From assembly GCA_016875735.1 (NCBI GenBank), contig VGOW01000001.1, positions 145,992-209,991 on the forward strand: a stretch of DNA of 64,000 nt, read 5' to 3'. A model generated the notes under the pieces. It saw nothing but the letters and a program-made list of their open reading frames with translations. It did no database searches and was not told the origin of the DNA. Origin of the DNA: Chloroflexota bacterium (GTDB lineage: Bacteria > Chloroflexota > Anaerolineae > Anaerolineales > VGOW01). Positions within the stretch are counted from its first letter, which is position 1. Each line of letters starts with the position of its first letter. Below are positions 25,261 through 34,399 of this stretch, piece by piece. Position numbers and translations under genes: made by a program.

Positions 25261-26725
25261 CACTCATCATTTTCACAATTACTACTGAAAGCGCATCCCG
25301 ATACCGCACTGCCCAGTCCGGTTTCGCCAACAGCGCGCGGGCAATCGGCGCTTTGGCTTCCACCAGCACAACGCCAATGTTGTATTTCTCCAAAGTCTTT
25401 TCCCAATCCGGCCCGGCTGTGTAGGCGTTGAGATACTCGTTGAGAAAATCGTCGTCGTAGAGATCCGTGCGGCCATCCACGAACACGGGCACATCGGGAT
25501 ACAACGCCCATACGAGGTAGCCGCCGAAGTTGTATGAATTGAACATCGCGCCCGGCGGCGGATGCGTTTTGAGATATTCCGCCGCGCCCATCGGTGCAGT
25601 GAGTGCGATGGCCGACTTGGTCGTGTCGGGGTTCAGCGGCATGGCGATTTTCACCGCCGAGGCGGCGGCCACGAGAATCAAAAGCGCCCAATTCAGAGTC
25701 TGCATCACGGACGTTGGCGATGCGCTGTCGCGCAACTTCATCTGCGGCCAGCGTTCTCCCAACTCGGCAATGACCGAGTCAGCATGGCGCATGAGGACGG
25801 GCGCACACACGACGGCGAAGGCGGCGATATTGCGTCCGGCGAGCAGAGCCAATACGCTGAACACGGCGAAGAGCAAAAAGTCGGTAGTATCGAGTCGCCG
25901 CCGACCGAGACCTGCCGCGCCGAAAGTGATCAGCCACATGACGATGAACGCCTGCGCTTCGCGGGCGTGAAAATTTGGCGACTGCCACTCTTGAATATAG
26001 TTTTGCAATGCGCCGATGGAGACGGTGCGGAACGGATACCACAACATTTGTATTCCGTATGGGTTGACGGCCACCGCCGCCGCGCACGCCAACCCCATCC
26101 CGCCAACCCACAGCATTCCCCGCGACGCATCGCCGGATCGAAAGCCGCCAACGGCAAACGCAAAGGCGTAACCGACAAAAGTGATAGCGAGCAGAACAAA
26201 CCCAATGGCAAATCCGCCATGCAAGTTCACCCACACGATCATGAGCGGCGGCAAAATCCACAGCCGGTTGATTCCGCGATAGCGATAGAGGATGAGAATG
26301 TAGTTGAACACTGCCGTGAGCAACAACGAAACGATATGCGGGCGGGCCGCCCAATACACTCCCGACACGGCGGCGGCCAACACAACAACAAAAGCGCGCA
26401 GATACGATCCGCCCTCGCCGGAAAGATACACAAACAAAAACGCCAGCCAAACGATGATCGCCGTCGCCGCGTTAAGCCCGCCCCAACCGAAGGCGCGATA
26501 GAGGACGGCCATGGGAATCTCGCTGAGCCACGAGTGATTAGCCCACGGCTGGTTGAGGCGCGTGTGCGAGAAGGCGTCGAAGTTGAGCAGGCGTCGGTTG
26601 TCGAGCATCCACGTTCCGGCGCGCAAATGCCAAAAGGTGTCCGAGTCCACCGCCACGCGTGTTGCCATAGCAAAGAGGCCGACGAAGAGAATGGCGGTGG
26701 CGAGGCGGCGAGGGGTGAGAGTCAT
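25253..26725 (-). CDS. Polytopic membrane protein with C-terminal soluble domain
   Basis: A 490-residue protein with an N-terminal span, then VDSDTFWHLRAGTWMLDNRR (an acidic pair in the first loop as in GT-C proteins), NQPWANHSWLSE, VNLHGGFAIG and NPYG blocks. About ten spans precede a C-terminal domain of about 150 residues with VFVDGRTDLYDD. Proteins of this layout occur widely in environmental bacteria without an assigned reaction. A GT-C-type role is inferred from topology and context. It overlaps the upstream reading frame by 4 bases (ATGA). Confidence 0.7.
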   Translation of the reverse strand: MTLTPRRLATAILFVGLFAMATRVAVDSDTFWHLRAGTWMLDNRRLLNFDAFSHTRLNQPWANHSWLSEIPMAVLYRAFGWGGLNAATAIIVWLAFLFVYLSGEGGSYLRAFVVVLAAAVSGVYWAARPHIVSLLLTAVFNYILILYRYRGINRLWILPPLMIVWVNLHGGFAIGFVLLAITFVGYAFAFAVGGFRSGDASRGMLWVGGMGLACAAAVAVNPYGIQMLWYPFRTVSIGALQNYIQEWQSPNFHAREAQAFIVMWLITFGAAGLGRRRLDTTDFLLFAVFSVLALLAGRNIAAFAVVCAPVLMRHADSVIAELGERWPQMKLRDSASPTSVMQTLNWALLILVAAASAVKIAMPLNPDTTKSAIALTAPMGAAEYLKTHPPPGAMFNSYNFGGYLVWALYPDVPVFVDGRTDLYDDDFLNEYLNAYTAGPDWEKTLEKYNIGVVLVEAKAPIARALLAKPDWAVRYRDALSVVIVKMMSDD

Positions 26726-27672
26726 TTCGGCAAGTTGAGTTCGGCGGGGGTCACTTTACGCGAGAGATTATAAAAGATGCGAAAGTCGCCGATGGCTTTT
26801 TCCTCGAAGGCCACCCCAAGCGCGGCGAACTGTGCACGCAACTGTTCATCGAGGGTGGGATGTTTGGTGGTGATGTACGCCACACGATCACTGGCGGCCA
26901 CTGCCTCTCGGTATGGCGCGTAGCGGTCATAGCGAGTGGTGTATTTGAAGTCGAGATGATAGGGCAACGCTGCGGAGTATATCAACTTTTCGCCTGAAAG
27001 GAATGCCATGGGGAACGTGACCCAATAGTTGCTGTAGCCGCGCGTTTCGCCGCGCGCGATGAGGAAGTCGATCACGGCCGGCATGTCGCGCATGTCCACT
27101 TGCGCCACGGCGTCGAATTGAGTGGTGATGCCCGGCGGCGCGGTGAGCGCCGATTCGATGTTGCCCCACAGGTTGAAGGCCAGCACACCGCAAAGCGCGG
27201 CAATGGCGGCGCGCGGGTAATTGCGCCGGATTCGATTCAAAAGGTCTGCGGTGAACAGGGCCAGCGGCGGCGCCAACGGGAGAAAATATCGCCCTGAGGG
27301 ATCGTTGCCAAACGGGGTGGCGACGAAGGCCACGATGAGCGTGAGGCACAGTCCGGTCAACATGATTCTCGGCCACTCACGCAAGCCCGTTTTGATCATT
27401 CAAATGACTGCGCCGATGAAGAGGGACAGGGCGAGGGGCGCGAGCGGCAATGCCAGCCAACGCACGGCCCACGGCGGGCGCGCGCCGACGACGGCGGACA
27501 GGCCGAGCACGATGAGGCCGAAGAGGCGAAAGGCGATGGCGGCGAGCGGGCTTTGCTGTGAGGCTCCGGCGATGGCCGCGCCGCCGAGTTCGCTCACGGT
27601 GGCCGCGCCGAAGAGGGTGGCCTGCCACCACGGAAAACTGCCGATGACAAAACCAGACAGGGCCAAAATATG

Positions 27673-27752
27673 ATTCACCACAGAGAACACGGAGCGCACA
27701 GGGTTTTGACAAGCAGATTCCTCTCTGTGTTCTCTGTGAACTCTGTGGTGAA
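27673..27752. repeat. CACAGAGAACACGGAG dyad repeat
   Basis: TTCACCACAGAGAACACGG (27673-27691) and a right arm at 27723-27752 (CTCTGTGTTCTCTGTGAA, then CTCTGTGGTGAA) form an imperfect dyad of about 80 bases inside the decayed GT39-like gene. It is translated as HHRVHREHRE. Its presence in a gene with two other lesions suggests relaxed selection, although the frame is open across it. Confidence 0.85.
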
Positions 27753-28313
27753 AAACAAGGGCAATGCTTACCGGCAAAAGATACACGCCGATCAGTCCGA
27801 ATGTCCAAAACCCGAAGCCGGCCAACACGCCGAAGAGAAGCCATTCGAGGTGACGCCGACTCTTCTCGCGCAACCTCATCGCCCACAAGAGCAAAATGTT
27901 GCCGATGAGCAGTGTTTCGCCGTAGCCGCCGAGCGTCGCGGTGGTGTATAGAGTCACGAGCACGGTCGGGTATAGCCATGAGCAGAGCCGCCGCGTTCGC
28001 CGCCCAACGATCACGAAAAACTTTGAGCGCCAGCAAATACGTTGTGGCCACCGTGCCGAGATAGAGAATGAATTGGGTGATGCGAACGGCCAGCACGCTC
28101 TGCCCCAAAAGAACGAACGCGCCCGCGATGAGCCACGCATCGGCGCTGCCGAGATAGGCCTGCCCGTAAAAGAAGGCCGGGCGCTCACCCTGCAAAATGT
28201 GCCGGGCCATCAGCGCCACCACCGCCTCGTCGGCGTTGAAGGGAAAGGCATCGAGCGCCAGCAACGCCGCTTTGAGCGCAACCGCCGCGAGCAACGCGCA
28301 CACAATCCCTGCG

Positions 28314-28342
28314 TTGTCACGCGGAAATGATGACCGTATAAT
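28314..28342 (+). promoter_or_regulatory. Near-consensus sigma-70 promoter
   Basis: TTGTCA (28314-28319), exactly 17 bases, then TATAAT (28337-28342). The predicted start is near 28349, about 46 bases upstream of the ATG at 28395. It drives the rightward GT-C gene and lies across the 5' end of the leftward decayed gene, whose start may therefore lie further downstream than the first ATG. Confidence 0.8.
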
Positions 28343-28394
28343 CATTTGTGTTGATGCAAAATCTTGCATCATCAGCTACCCAATCCCTGACCCA

Positions 28395-29954
28395 ATGCCC
28401 CCTCAACGCCTCAACCCATCCGGCCATTCGCCACTTGCTATCCGCTACGCAAAGCGGCTGTTCGCTATTCGCTACTCGCCCATTCTCCTCTTCGCCCTCG
28501 CCGTGTTCCTTCGCCTCCTGCCCGGCGAGCGAATAGTGGACGATGCCTATATTACCTTTCGTTATGCGCGCAACATTGTCAATGGAGTCGGCTTCGTGTA
28601 CAACCCAGGCGAACATGTGATGGGCACCACCACCCCGCTCTACACCTTACTCATGGCCGCGCTCTCAATCCTTGGGCGAACCGGCAACTTCCCCGCCCTC
28701 TCGATCTGGGTGAACGCAATCGCCGATGGATTCACTTGCGCCCTTCTCGCCCCACTGGGCCAAACGATCAGTGGCCGCCGCCGGGTGGGAATCGCCGACG
28801 GGGTGCTGTATGCCATCGCGCCGTTCGGCGTCACCTTTGCCATCGGCGGAATGGAAACATCGGTCTTCGTATTGCTCATCACTCTCACTGCGTTGCTCTA
28901 TCTGCGCGATCACCCGGCGTGGGGTTTCACCTCGGCCCTCGCTCTCCTCACCCGCCCCGACGCCATCATCTTCATCGGCCCCATCGGCCTCGACTTCGCC
29001 GTGCGCATCTTCCGCAAACAATCCTCGCTCCGCTTTCACCATTTCGCATCCGTCATTCCCCTGCTCCTGTGGACGCTCTTCGCCGCCCTTTACTTCGGCT
29101 CGCCCATCCCGCACTCCATCGCCGCCAAAACCGCCGCCTATCGCCTCCAGCCCGCCGAAGGTTTCGTTCGCCTGCTTCAACATTACGCCACGCCGTTCTT
29201 CGAGAATCTCACCTTTCCGAACACGCCGATCCTCTTTGCATTCCTCATCGCCTATCTTTCGTTGTCGATCATCGGCATCATCAACGCCCTTCGCCGCGAC
29301 TCGCGCTCTCTCCCCATCACTCTCTACCCCTTTCTCTATTTTGCCGTCTTCGCCGTCGCCAACCCGCTCATCTTTCGCTGGTATCTCACGCCACCACTGC
29401 CCTTCTACTTCATCGTCATCCTCACCGGCCTCTCCGCCATACTTCAACTTCAAATCTCAAATCTCAAATCTCAAATTGCATTCATCATCCTTTGGACATT
29501 TTTCATTGCAATGAGTCTGCGAGCATGGACTCTCACACCCGATCACGGCCCGAACCGGCCCGCCCCGCAAATGGCCTGGTTCCAACTCGAGCAACTCTAC
29601 ACGCAGATCGGCAAAGACCTCGCCCCTGAAGTGACGCCGACAACCGTCATCGCCGCTGGCGACATTGGCGCACTCGGTTACTTCTCCGGCGCGCGTATCC
29701 TCGACACGCTCGGCCTCGTCTCCCCCGAATCGACGGCCTACTATCCCCTCCCGCCCGATCAACTCGTCATCACCTACGCCATCTCCGCCGATCTCATCGC
29801 CGAGGCGCGGCCCGATCACGTCGTCTTCCTCGAAGTGTATGGCCGCCGCACCCTCCTCGCCGACTCGCGGTTTCTGGCCGACTACACCCTGCGGCAAAAG
29901 ATTCCCACCGACATTTACGGAAGCGATGGGATGTTGGTCTATCAACACAAATGA
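28395..29954 (+). CDS. GT-C-like membrane glycosyltransferase (AftB/GT89-like layout)
   Basis: A 519-residue protein read from its own promoter, opposite to the operon. ATG at 28395 is chosen from the promoter position; the frame is open further upstream. The first loop has RIVDDAYITFRYARNIVNG (Asp49-Asp50) and GVGFVYNPGEHVMGTTTPLY. This is the pattern of GT-C arabinofuranosyl/glycosyl transferases that use polyprenyl-phosphate donors. The C-terminal domain shares DIGALGYF and LGLVSPE with the protein at 12645-14063. Residues 11-30 (SPLAIRY, LFAIRYSP) and a mid-protein QISNLKSQI segment are encoded by short repeats. Confidence 0.78.
   Translation: MPPQRLNPSGHSPLAIRYAKRLFAIRYSPILLFALAVFLRLLPGERIVDDAYITFRYARNIVNGVGFVYNPGEHVMGTTTPLYTLLMAALSILGRTGNFPALSIWVNAIADGFTCALLAPLGQTISGRRRVGIADGVLYAIAPFGVTFAIGGMETSVFVLLITLTALLYLRDHPAWGFTSALALLTRPDAIIFIGPIGLDFAVRIFRKQSSLRFHHFASVIPLLLWTLFAALYFGSPIPHSIAAKTAAYRLQPAEGFVRLLQHYATPFFENLTFPNTPILFAFLIAYLSLSIIGIINALRRDSRSLPITLYPFLYFAVFAVANPLIFRWYLTPPLPFYFIVILTGLSAILQLQISNLKSQIAFIILWTFFIAMSLRAWTLTPDHGPNRPAPQMAWFQLEQLYTQIGKDLAPEVTPTTVIAAGDIGALGYFSGARILDTLGLVSPESTAYYPLPPDQLVITYAISADLIAEARPDHVVFLEVYGRRTLLADSRFLADYTLRQKIPTDIYGSDGMLVYQHK
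28419..28481. repeat. GCTATTCGCTAC-type repeat at a protein N-terminus
   Basis: CATTCGCCACTTGCTATCCG, GCTACGCAAAGCGGC and GTTCGCTATTCGCTACTCGC are variants of one word with an internal GCAAAGCGG dyad. It encodes the first 30 residues of the rightward GT-C protein and resembles the 12-bp repeat at 16655. Confidence 0.6.
29446..29478. repeat. CAAATCTCAAATCTC tandem repeat in a coding region
   Basis: Four units of CAAATCT or a close variant lie in frame in the GT-C gene and are translated as QISNLKSQI. The same words form dyads at 46049-46124 and 55747-55788. Confidence 0.8.
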
Positions 29955-29988
29955 GAATCGCCATCGCCCCAATTCCCATTCACTGTTT

Positions 29989-30012
29989 ACCAATTACCGA
30001 TCACTGATCACC
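29989..30012. repeat. GATCACTGATCACC inverted arm, left of the methyltransferase gene
   Basis: CCAATTACCGATCACTGATC followed by ACC. Its reverse complement starts GGTGATCAGTGATCGGT, which is found exactly at 30931-30947 on the other side of the methyltransferase gene. The arm abuts the end of that gene and lies in the 46-base gap between two convergent genes. Confidence 0.88.
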
Positions 30013-30927
30013 CCTCGCCGCCTTCCTCCCATACGCCGTAAACAAATCCAACGTATTCACCGGCGCCATCCACTCGCCCATCTTCAACGCGGCAATCGCC
30101 CGCTCCAGTGGGCGGCCCACCCACGAGCCGAACGCCGCGCTCACCCGCCCGGCCAAATACCCCAAACGCAAATAACGCCCCTCGGTGTGATCGCCCACAT
30201 ATTGAAATCCGACTCGCTCCAGCATGGCCCGCAGAGTGGCCCGCGAGAAAAAGGCAATGTGCATCTCCATCAAAAACGGCCAACGCGCGCCCATCAACTT
30301 CGCCGTCAGGCTGCCCATGTCAATCGTATGAATGACAACAACGCCGCCCGGTTTGAGCAAGCGAAAAACATGATCGAGCTCGGCGCGGGGATCATCGAAA
30401 TGCTCGATGACATCCCACAACGTGATCACGTCAAACGACTCGGATGGGAAGCCAACACTGCTCAACGTCCCGCGCCGCACCGGCAGTCCCGCGCGCACCG
30501 CCTCCCCTACCGCCCACCCCGACGGCTCGATCCCTTCGGCGTCCCACCCCGCCGCCCGCGCCACTTCCACAAACACGCCAATGTACGCGCCCACATCCAG
30601 CAGCTTGCGCCCGTTGGGTTCGCCCGCAACTCGATGCAACGGCTTGAGGTGTTTGCGAAACGTCCGCTCACGGCCCGCGCGCTCGCGCAAATAGAGCGGG
30701 TCTTCCACTGACTCGTAAGCCTGCATCACTTCCGCCGGATCACCGCGCGGGTTGGCATACACGTAACCGCACCGCAGGCATTGCACCACTCGGTAATGCT
30801 GGCCGTAATCGGGCGAGGTGCAGAGGAACGCACTGCCGCCCTTCCCCCGTCCATTGGGCGATAACGTCGAAGGATACAGTTCGCGGCACTCATCCGCGCC
30901 GCACAGGTTGCAGGGAATAAATCGCAC
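30001..30927 (-). CDS. SAM-dependent methyltransferase with zinc-ribbon N-terminus
   Basis: A 308-residue class I methyltransferase. GTG at 30927 is preferred because residues encoded upstream come only from a simple repeat (start codon TTG). The N-terminus has a CxxC pair (CNLCG, Cys6/Cys9) and a second one (CLRCGYVYANP, Cys50/Cys53), as in the Methyltransf_23 proteins of glycan clusters. Motif I is LLDVGAYIGVFVEVA and motif II/III lies at FDVITLWDVIEHFDDP. Such enzymes often make C-methyl branched deoxysugars or modify sugar nucleotides. A short STLSPNGRGKGG insert in the zinc-ribbon domain looks repeat-derived. The gene is bracketed by inverted repeat arms. Confidence 0.87.
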   Translation of the reverse strand: MRFIPCNLCGADECRELYPSTLSPNGRGKGGSAFLCTSPDYGQHYRVVQCLRCGYVYANPRGDPAEVMQAYESVEDPLYLRERAGRERTFRKHLKPLHRVAGEPNGRKLLDVGAYIGVFVEVARAAGWDAEGIEPSGWAVGEAVRAGLPVRRGTLSSVGFPSESFDVITLWDVIEHFDDPRAELDHVFRLLKPGGVVVIHTIDMGSLTAKLMGARWPFLMEMHIAFFSRATLRAMLERVGFQYVGDHTEGRYLRLGYLAGRVSAAFGSWVGRPLERAIAALKMGEWMAPVNTLDLFTAYGRKAARGDQ

Positions 30928-31012
30928 GATGGTGATCAGTGATCGGTGATCAGTAATTGGTAATTGGCGAGCTGGCAACTGACTACTGATTACTGATTAC
31001 TGACTACTGACA
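30928..31012. repeat. GGTGATCAGT / CTGATTACTGA repeat, right of the methyltransferase gene
   Basis: GGTGATCAGTGATCGGTGAT and CAGTAATTGGTAATTGG are followed by an iterated ACTGATTACTGATTACTGAC tract. The first part is the inverted partner of 29989-30012. The last part runs into the end of the next GT4 gene and encodes its final residues (SVVSNQ). Confidence 0.9.
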
Positions 31013-32093
31013 GATACACTTCCTCAAACTTCGGCGCCGCCTTCTCCCAATCGAACTCCGACGCTTTCGCTTTTGCCGAGGCGCTCAATTGCGCTTTACG
31101 CTCCGGCGGCAGGCTGATCACTTCCAGCAATGCCTTCGCCGCCGTTGGGGCATTCGCATAATCGGCGATGAAACCGTTTCGTCCATCATCAATCACATCG
31201 CGGAAGGCCTCGATGTCGTTGACCACAGGCACAGCCCCAGCGGCCGTCGCTTCGAGCATCGCCAACCCGAAGCCCTCGTAAGTTGCCGCGCTCAAAAACA
31301 CTTCTGCCGCCGCCAACTCTCCTTTCAATGCTTCATCGCCAAGTTCCCCTTTCCATTCCACTGCGCCGCCAATACCCGATTCTTCTGCCTGCCGTTGGAG
31401 TTGGCCGCGCAGAGGCCCCTCGCCCACCACGACCAGCGAAAGGTCGGGACGAGCCTCGCGGGCGCGGGCGAAAACTTTCAATAGCCCACTCACGTTTTTG
31501 TTCGGCGCGAGTCGGCCCACCGTGATCAAACGTCCGGGCACGGGCTGGCGGCGCTCCATCGAAAACGAGGCGCAGTCAATCGCATTGTCAATCCGAACCG
31601 CCCATCGAGCGCGCGGCGCAAATCGTCGCTCGTCGCTGGCGCTGTTCGGGATCACTGCCGAAGCCGCCCACAGAGACCGGCGCGTGACGAGCGTAAAGTA
31701 TAACCGCTTGAGCGCGGAATGATCGGGGGTGTGAAAAAAACCGCCGTGCGTGGAGACGACGAACGGGCGGCGGTGAATCGATCTCGTCGCGGCAACGAAA
31801 TCGAGAAAGAAGTCTGTGTTGTGAACGTGCAGCACATCGAATCGACTCAGCAACGGGAGAATGCCCGGCGCAAAAAAAAACAGCGGGCCGCCAATAAACG
31901 GAACTCGATGAACGGGGATGCCGCCCACCACCTCCTCGCCGGCCAATGCGCCGGGCCGCCGCCACAATCGGTTGAGCGTCGCCACTTCCACCGTGTGCCC
32001 GCGCGCGGCGAGTCGTGTGGCGAGATCGGAAACGAATCGCTCCACCCCGCCCACCGAGGGATGATATTGGCGGCAGAGGTGGAGGATGTTCAC
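30990..32093 (-). CDS. Family 4 glycosyltransferase
   Basis: A 367-residue GT-B fold enzyme. GTG at 32093 overlaps the upstream stop by 4 bases (GTGA). The N-terminal acceptor domain begins NILHLCRQYHPSVGGVERFV with the Gly-Gly loop typical of GT4. The C-terminal donor domain has ITVGRLAPNKN, VVVGEGP and the EX7E motif in EGFGLAMLE. It transfers a hexose from a nucleotide sugar to a lipid-linked or glycan acceptor at the cytoplasmic face. The last six residues (SVVSNQ) are encoded by a simple repeat, so the native C-terminus may have been altered. Confidence 0.9.
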   Translation of the reverse strand: MNILHLCRQYHPSVGGVERFVSDLATRLAARGHTVEVATLNRLWRRPGALAGEEVVGGIPVHRVPFIGGPLFFFAPGILPLLSRFDVLHVHNTDFFLDFVAATRSIHRRPFVVSTHGGFFHTPDHSALKRLYFTLVTRRSLWAASAVIPNSASDERRFAPRARWAVRIDNAIDCASFSMERRQPVPGRLITVGRLAPNKNVSGLLKVFARAREARPDLSLVVVGEGPLRGQLQRQAEESGIGGAVEWKGELGDEALKGELAAAEVFLSAATYEGFGLAMLEATAAGAVPVVNDIEAFRDVIDDGRNGFIADYANAPTAAKALLEVISLPPERKAQLSASAKAKASEFDWEKAAPKFEEVYLSVVSNQ

Positions 32094-34399
32094 AGGCAGA
32101 TTAGAGACAAAGCCAAGGCATTCTGTGGATCGAGTTCCAGCACAGCGTGTTTGACTTGTTGAGATGCAACGCAGGAGTCGTAAGTATTCGACCAGATCAG
32201 TAACCGCTCGAAACGAGGCGGATCGGTTCTAGGATCGAAGTCCAATACTACCAGGCCATCTGTTACATCCATTGGCAATGGCTGGCGTTCATATAACCCC
32301 AAACTATATGTGCGCCCGAAAGTGCTCCCGGCGCCTTCCAGCCCAGAGTCAGCGAGGGCAAACAACGCACGACGATAATCGTTCATTGCCGCTTCGATTT
32401 CGCCAGCTTCGATTTCCACGTCGCCGGATAAGAGGGTCACGCGAGCGATGATAGGCGCGGGCAAAGAAGCAGAAGACAGAGCGGCCCTGATCAGATCGCG
32501 CGCCTGCTCTACATCGCCGCGGGCAATAGCTTGAGTGATTTCATCGATTGTCTCAGTCGTCGTGGCAGCGACAACAGGCACATCTTTCAAAGCTCGACGT
32601 CGAAGTTCGGTTTGTAGCCAATAATCGCGGTCACGCCAATCAGGGCGTTGCGCTAACACAGCCAAATATTCGCGATGCGCGCCATCTTCATCGCCCAACA
32701 CTTCAGCCATCTGTCCGGCGGTCAAGCGAATTGTTGGCGCAAGAGGCGCCAGTTCAACCGCCCTCTGCAATGCTTCGTAGGCCGCCTGCCTATCTCCATT
32801 ATGCCAGCGCGAGAGTCCCAAACTTGTATATGAAATCGCCAAATTGCCTTCCGTCGCAACTGCCGATTCGAAATGCCTTTGAGCCGCTTGCCAATCATCC
32901 AGTTCGGCGGATAACCATCCGGCATTCATTTGATAAAAAGCCAAAGTAGGATCACGGCGAATCGCCTCCTGCGCTTTTGCGTAAGCTTGCTCCACTTCGC
33001 CGTTGCTATACAGTTGCCGTGCTTCCTCAAATGAGCCATAAGCCATCAACCATTGAATCTGGAAAGCGAGGCCGACAGCAAAAGGAACGATCAGCGCAAC
33101 GATTGGAAAGCGCGAACGCGGCAGCGGTGCAGCCGTCATCAACAAAGCAGTCACCATCATCAAAGGCACCATCGTCGCTAAGCAGTGAGTCGGGTCATCG
33201 AGGGATGAATGGGTGACAAACCCGGTCAAACTAAAACAACTCGCCCAAGTCTCCAGCCGTAAGTCGGATGGCGCTGCTTTCACTCGTTGCCATCCTACGT
33301 GCGCCAAGAAAACCAATAGCATCGCCAAAGCGCCAACGCCTACCAATCCGAACTCAGCCAAAGTTTGTGCCACAATGCCGTGAGCATGAATGGGCCAAAA
33401 TTCGGGTGGCAGGGAGACGAAACGCGGAACTTCAAAACCAAAGCGTCCTGGCCCCACTCCCAACCAAGGGCTTTCCCACGCAAGCTGGCCAGCAATTTTC
33501 CAGAAGACAAAGCGAGTGGCAAACAGGCCGCCGCCGTGCGTCGGGTGAGAGCTTTGATACACGAGTATCCCAATGAGTACGGCTACGGCGCACAACCCTA
33601 ACCATATCCAGCGCTTCAAAAACGGTAACCAGCCCTCGCGTTTCGACGAATGGGATCGCCAAATCATTATAGCTGCCACCCCGGCCAACATCGAAAGCAA
33701 TCCCGCCAGCGCTCCACGCGACGAGGCAAAAACAGTGTTGACTGTATACATGATCAACCAGATCAACAAAGAACTTCGCACCCCGTGTCGAGGGGCGCGC
33801 CGCCATACCACTATCACATATGGCAAGGCCAAATTGGCTGAATTCATCAACAAGTTGGAATGGCCTAGTAGCGTCACTGGGCGATACAACGCCCCTAACA
33901 ATAGGGTGCCCTGACCACTGGCATAGTACGCATAAATTTCCAGGAGGCCGGCGGCCATTGCCAAACCCGATACGGTTAGTAGTGCATTAATTATCGAAGC
34001 ACGAGGCCAGCCTGCGGAAAGCCAATCGACTGCCATGAGGAAGATCAGCAGAAAGCCAGATAGCTTTAGCAAGCGAGCTGCGCTGACACGCCCATCGGGT
34101 GACACAGCCCAAGAGGCAAATGCCGCAAGGATAGTTGCCAACAGGCCCCATTCCAAGCCGGTGACCGACCAGGCCGCCCGTTCGGCAACACCTCGCCAAA
34201 GCAACCAACTGATCACCAATGATGCTCCTAAAATCAGTGTCACGACCTGCCAGAGCAGATAGGTGTTTGCAAACAGCCCTCCCCCTGCCAAGACAATGTA
34301 GCATAAAGCAACCATCGCCACGATGTGCTTCAGGCCGACCTCTAAGGAAGATCGACGAGAGAGGGGCATTCTTCCAAAGGCAACGACGCGTTCAATCAT
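32090..34399 (-). CDS. O-antigen ligase/polymerase (Wzy_C) with TPR tail
   Basis: A 769-residue protein. Residues 20-440 hold about a dozen membrane spans with the Wzy_C/ligase loop SPWLGVGPGRFGFEVPRFVS, then IHAHGIVAQTLAEFGLVG; the histidine region and preceding arginines are the expected active site. Residues 450-600 are TPR repeats (AYAKAQEAIRRDPTLAFY, AISYTSLGLSRWHNGDRQAA). A C-terminal domain follows with a second TPR-like stretch. It probably joins finished glycan to its acceptor or polymerises repeat units outside the membrane. The start overlaps the wecG-like gene by 8 bases and the end overlaps the GT4 gene by 4. A similar protein is encoded at 36459-38633. Confidence 0.88.
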   Translation of the reverse strand: MIERVVAFGRMPLSRRSSLEVGLKHIVAMVALCYIVLAGGGLFANTYLLWQVVTLILGASLVISWLLWRGVAERAAWSVTGLEWGLLATILAAFASWAVSPDGRVSAARLLKLSGFLLIFLMAVDWLSAGWPRASIINALLTVSGLAMAAGLLEIYAYYASGQGTLLLGALYRPVTLLGHSNLLMNSANLALPYVIVVWRRAPRHGVRSSLLIWLIMYTVNTVFASSRGALAGLLSMLAGVAAIMIWRSHSSKREGWLPFLKRWIWLGLCAVAVLIGILVYQSSHPTHGGGLFATRFVFWKIAGQLAWESPWLGVGPGRFGFEVPRFVSLPPEFWPIHAHGIVAQTLAEFGLVGVGALAMLLVFLAHVGWQRVKAAPSDLRLETWASCFSLTGFVTHSSLDDPTHCLATMVPLMMVTALLMTAAPLPRSRFPIVALIVPFAVGLAFQIQWLMAYGSFEEARQLYSNGEVEQAYAKAQEAIRRDPTLAFYQMNAGWLSAELDDWQAAQRHFESAVATEGNLAISYTSLGLSRWHNGDRQAAYEALQRAVELAPLAPTIRLTAGQMAEVLGDEDGAHREYLAVLAQRPDWRDRDYWLQTELRRRALKDVPVVAATTTETIDEITQAIARGDVEQARDLIRAALSSASLPAPIIARVTLLSGDVEIEAGEIEAAMNDYRRALFALADSGLEGAGSTFGRTYSLGLYERQPLPMDVTDGLVVLDFDPRTDPPRFERLLIWSNTYDSCVASQQVKHAVLELDPQNALALSLICL

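Larger units (their letters stand above)
26722..28372 (-). pseudogene. Decayed GT39-like membrane glycosyltransferase
   Basis: The fragments read as one GT-C protein of about 540 residues: an N-terminal loop FPFNADEAVVALMARHILQG and FFYGQAYLGSADAW, a middle part YPTVLVTLYTTATLGGYGE, and a C-terminal part with SGRYFLPLAPPLALF. Two lesions split it. A frameshift near 27975 (GCTATACCCG, which an extra TA would repair) divides the N-terminus from the middle. An in-frame TGA at 27402-27400, directly followed by ATG, divides the middle from the C-terminus. The middle also holds a CACAGAGAACACGG dyad. The true start is uncertain (28372, 28345 or later). The last 225 codons could still be translated. 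Confidence 0.72.

Noticed and set aside
27400..27402. In-frame TGA considered as selenocysteine
   Set aside because: No SECIS-like hairpin is apparent, the protein is not a redox enzyme, and a second lesion lies upstream in the same gene.
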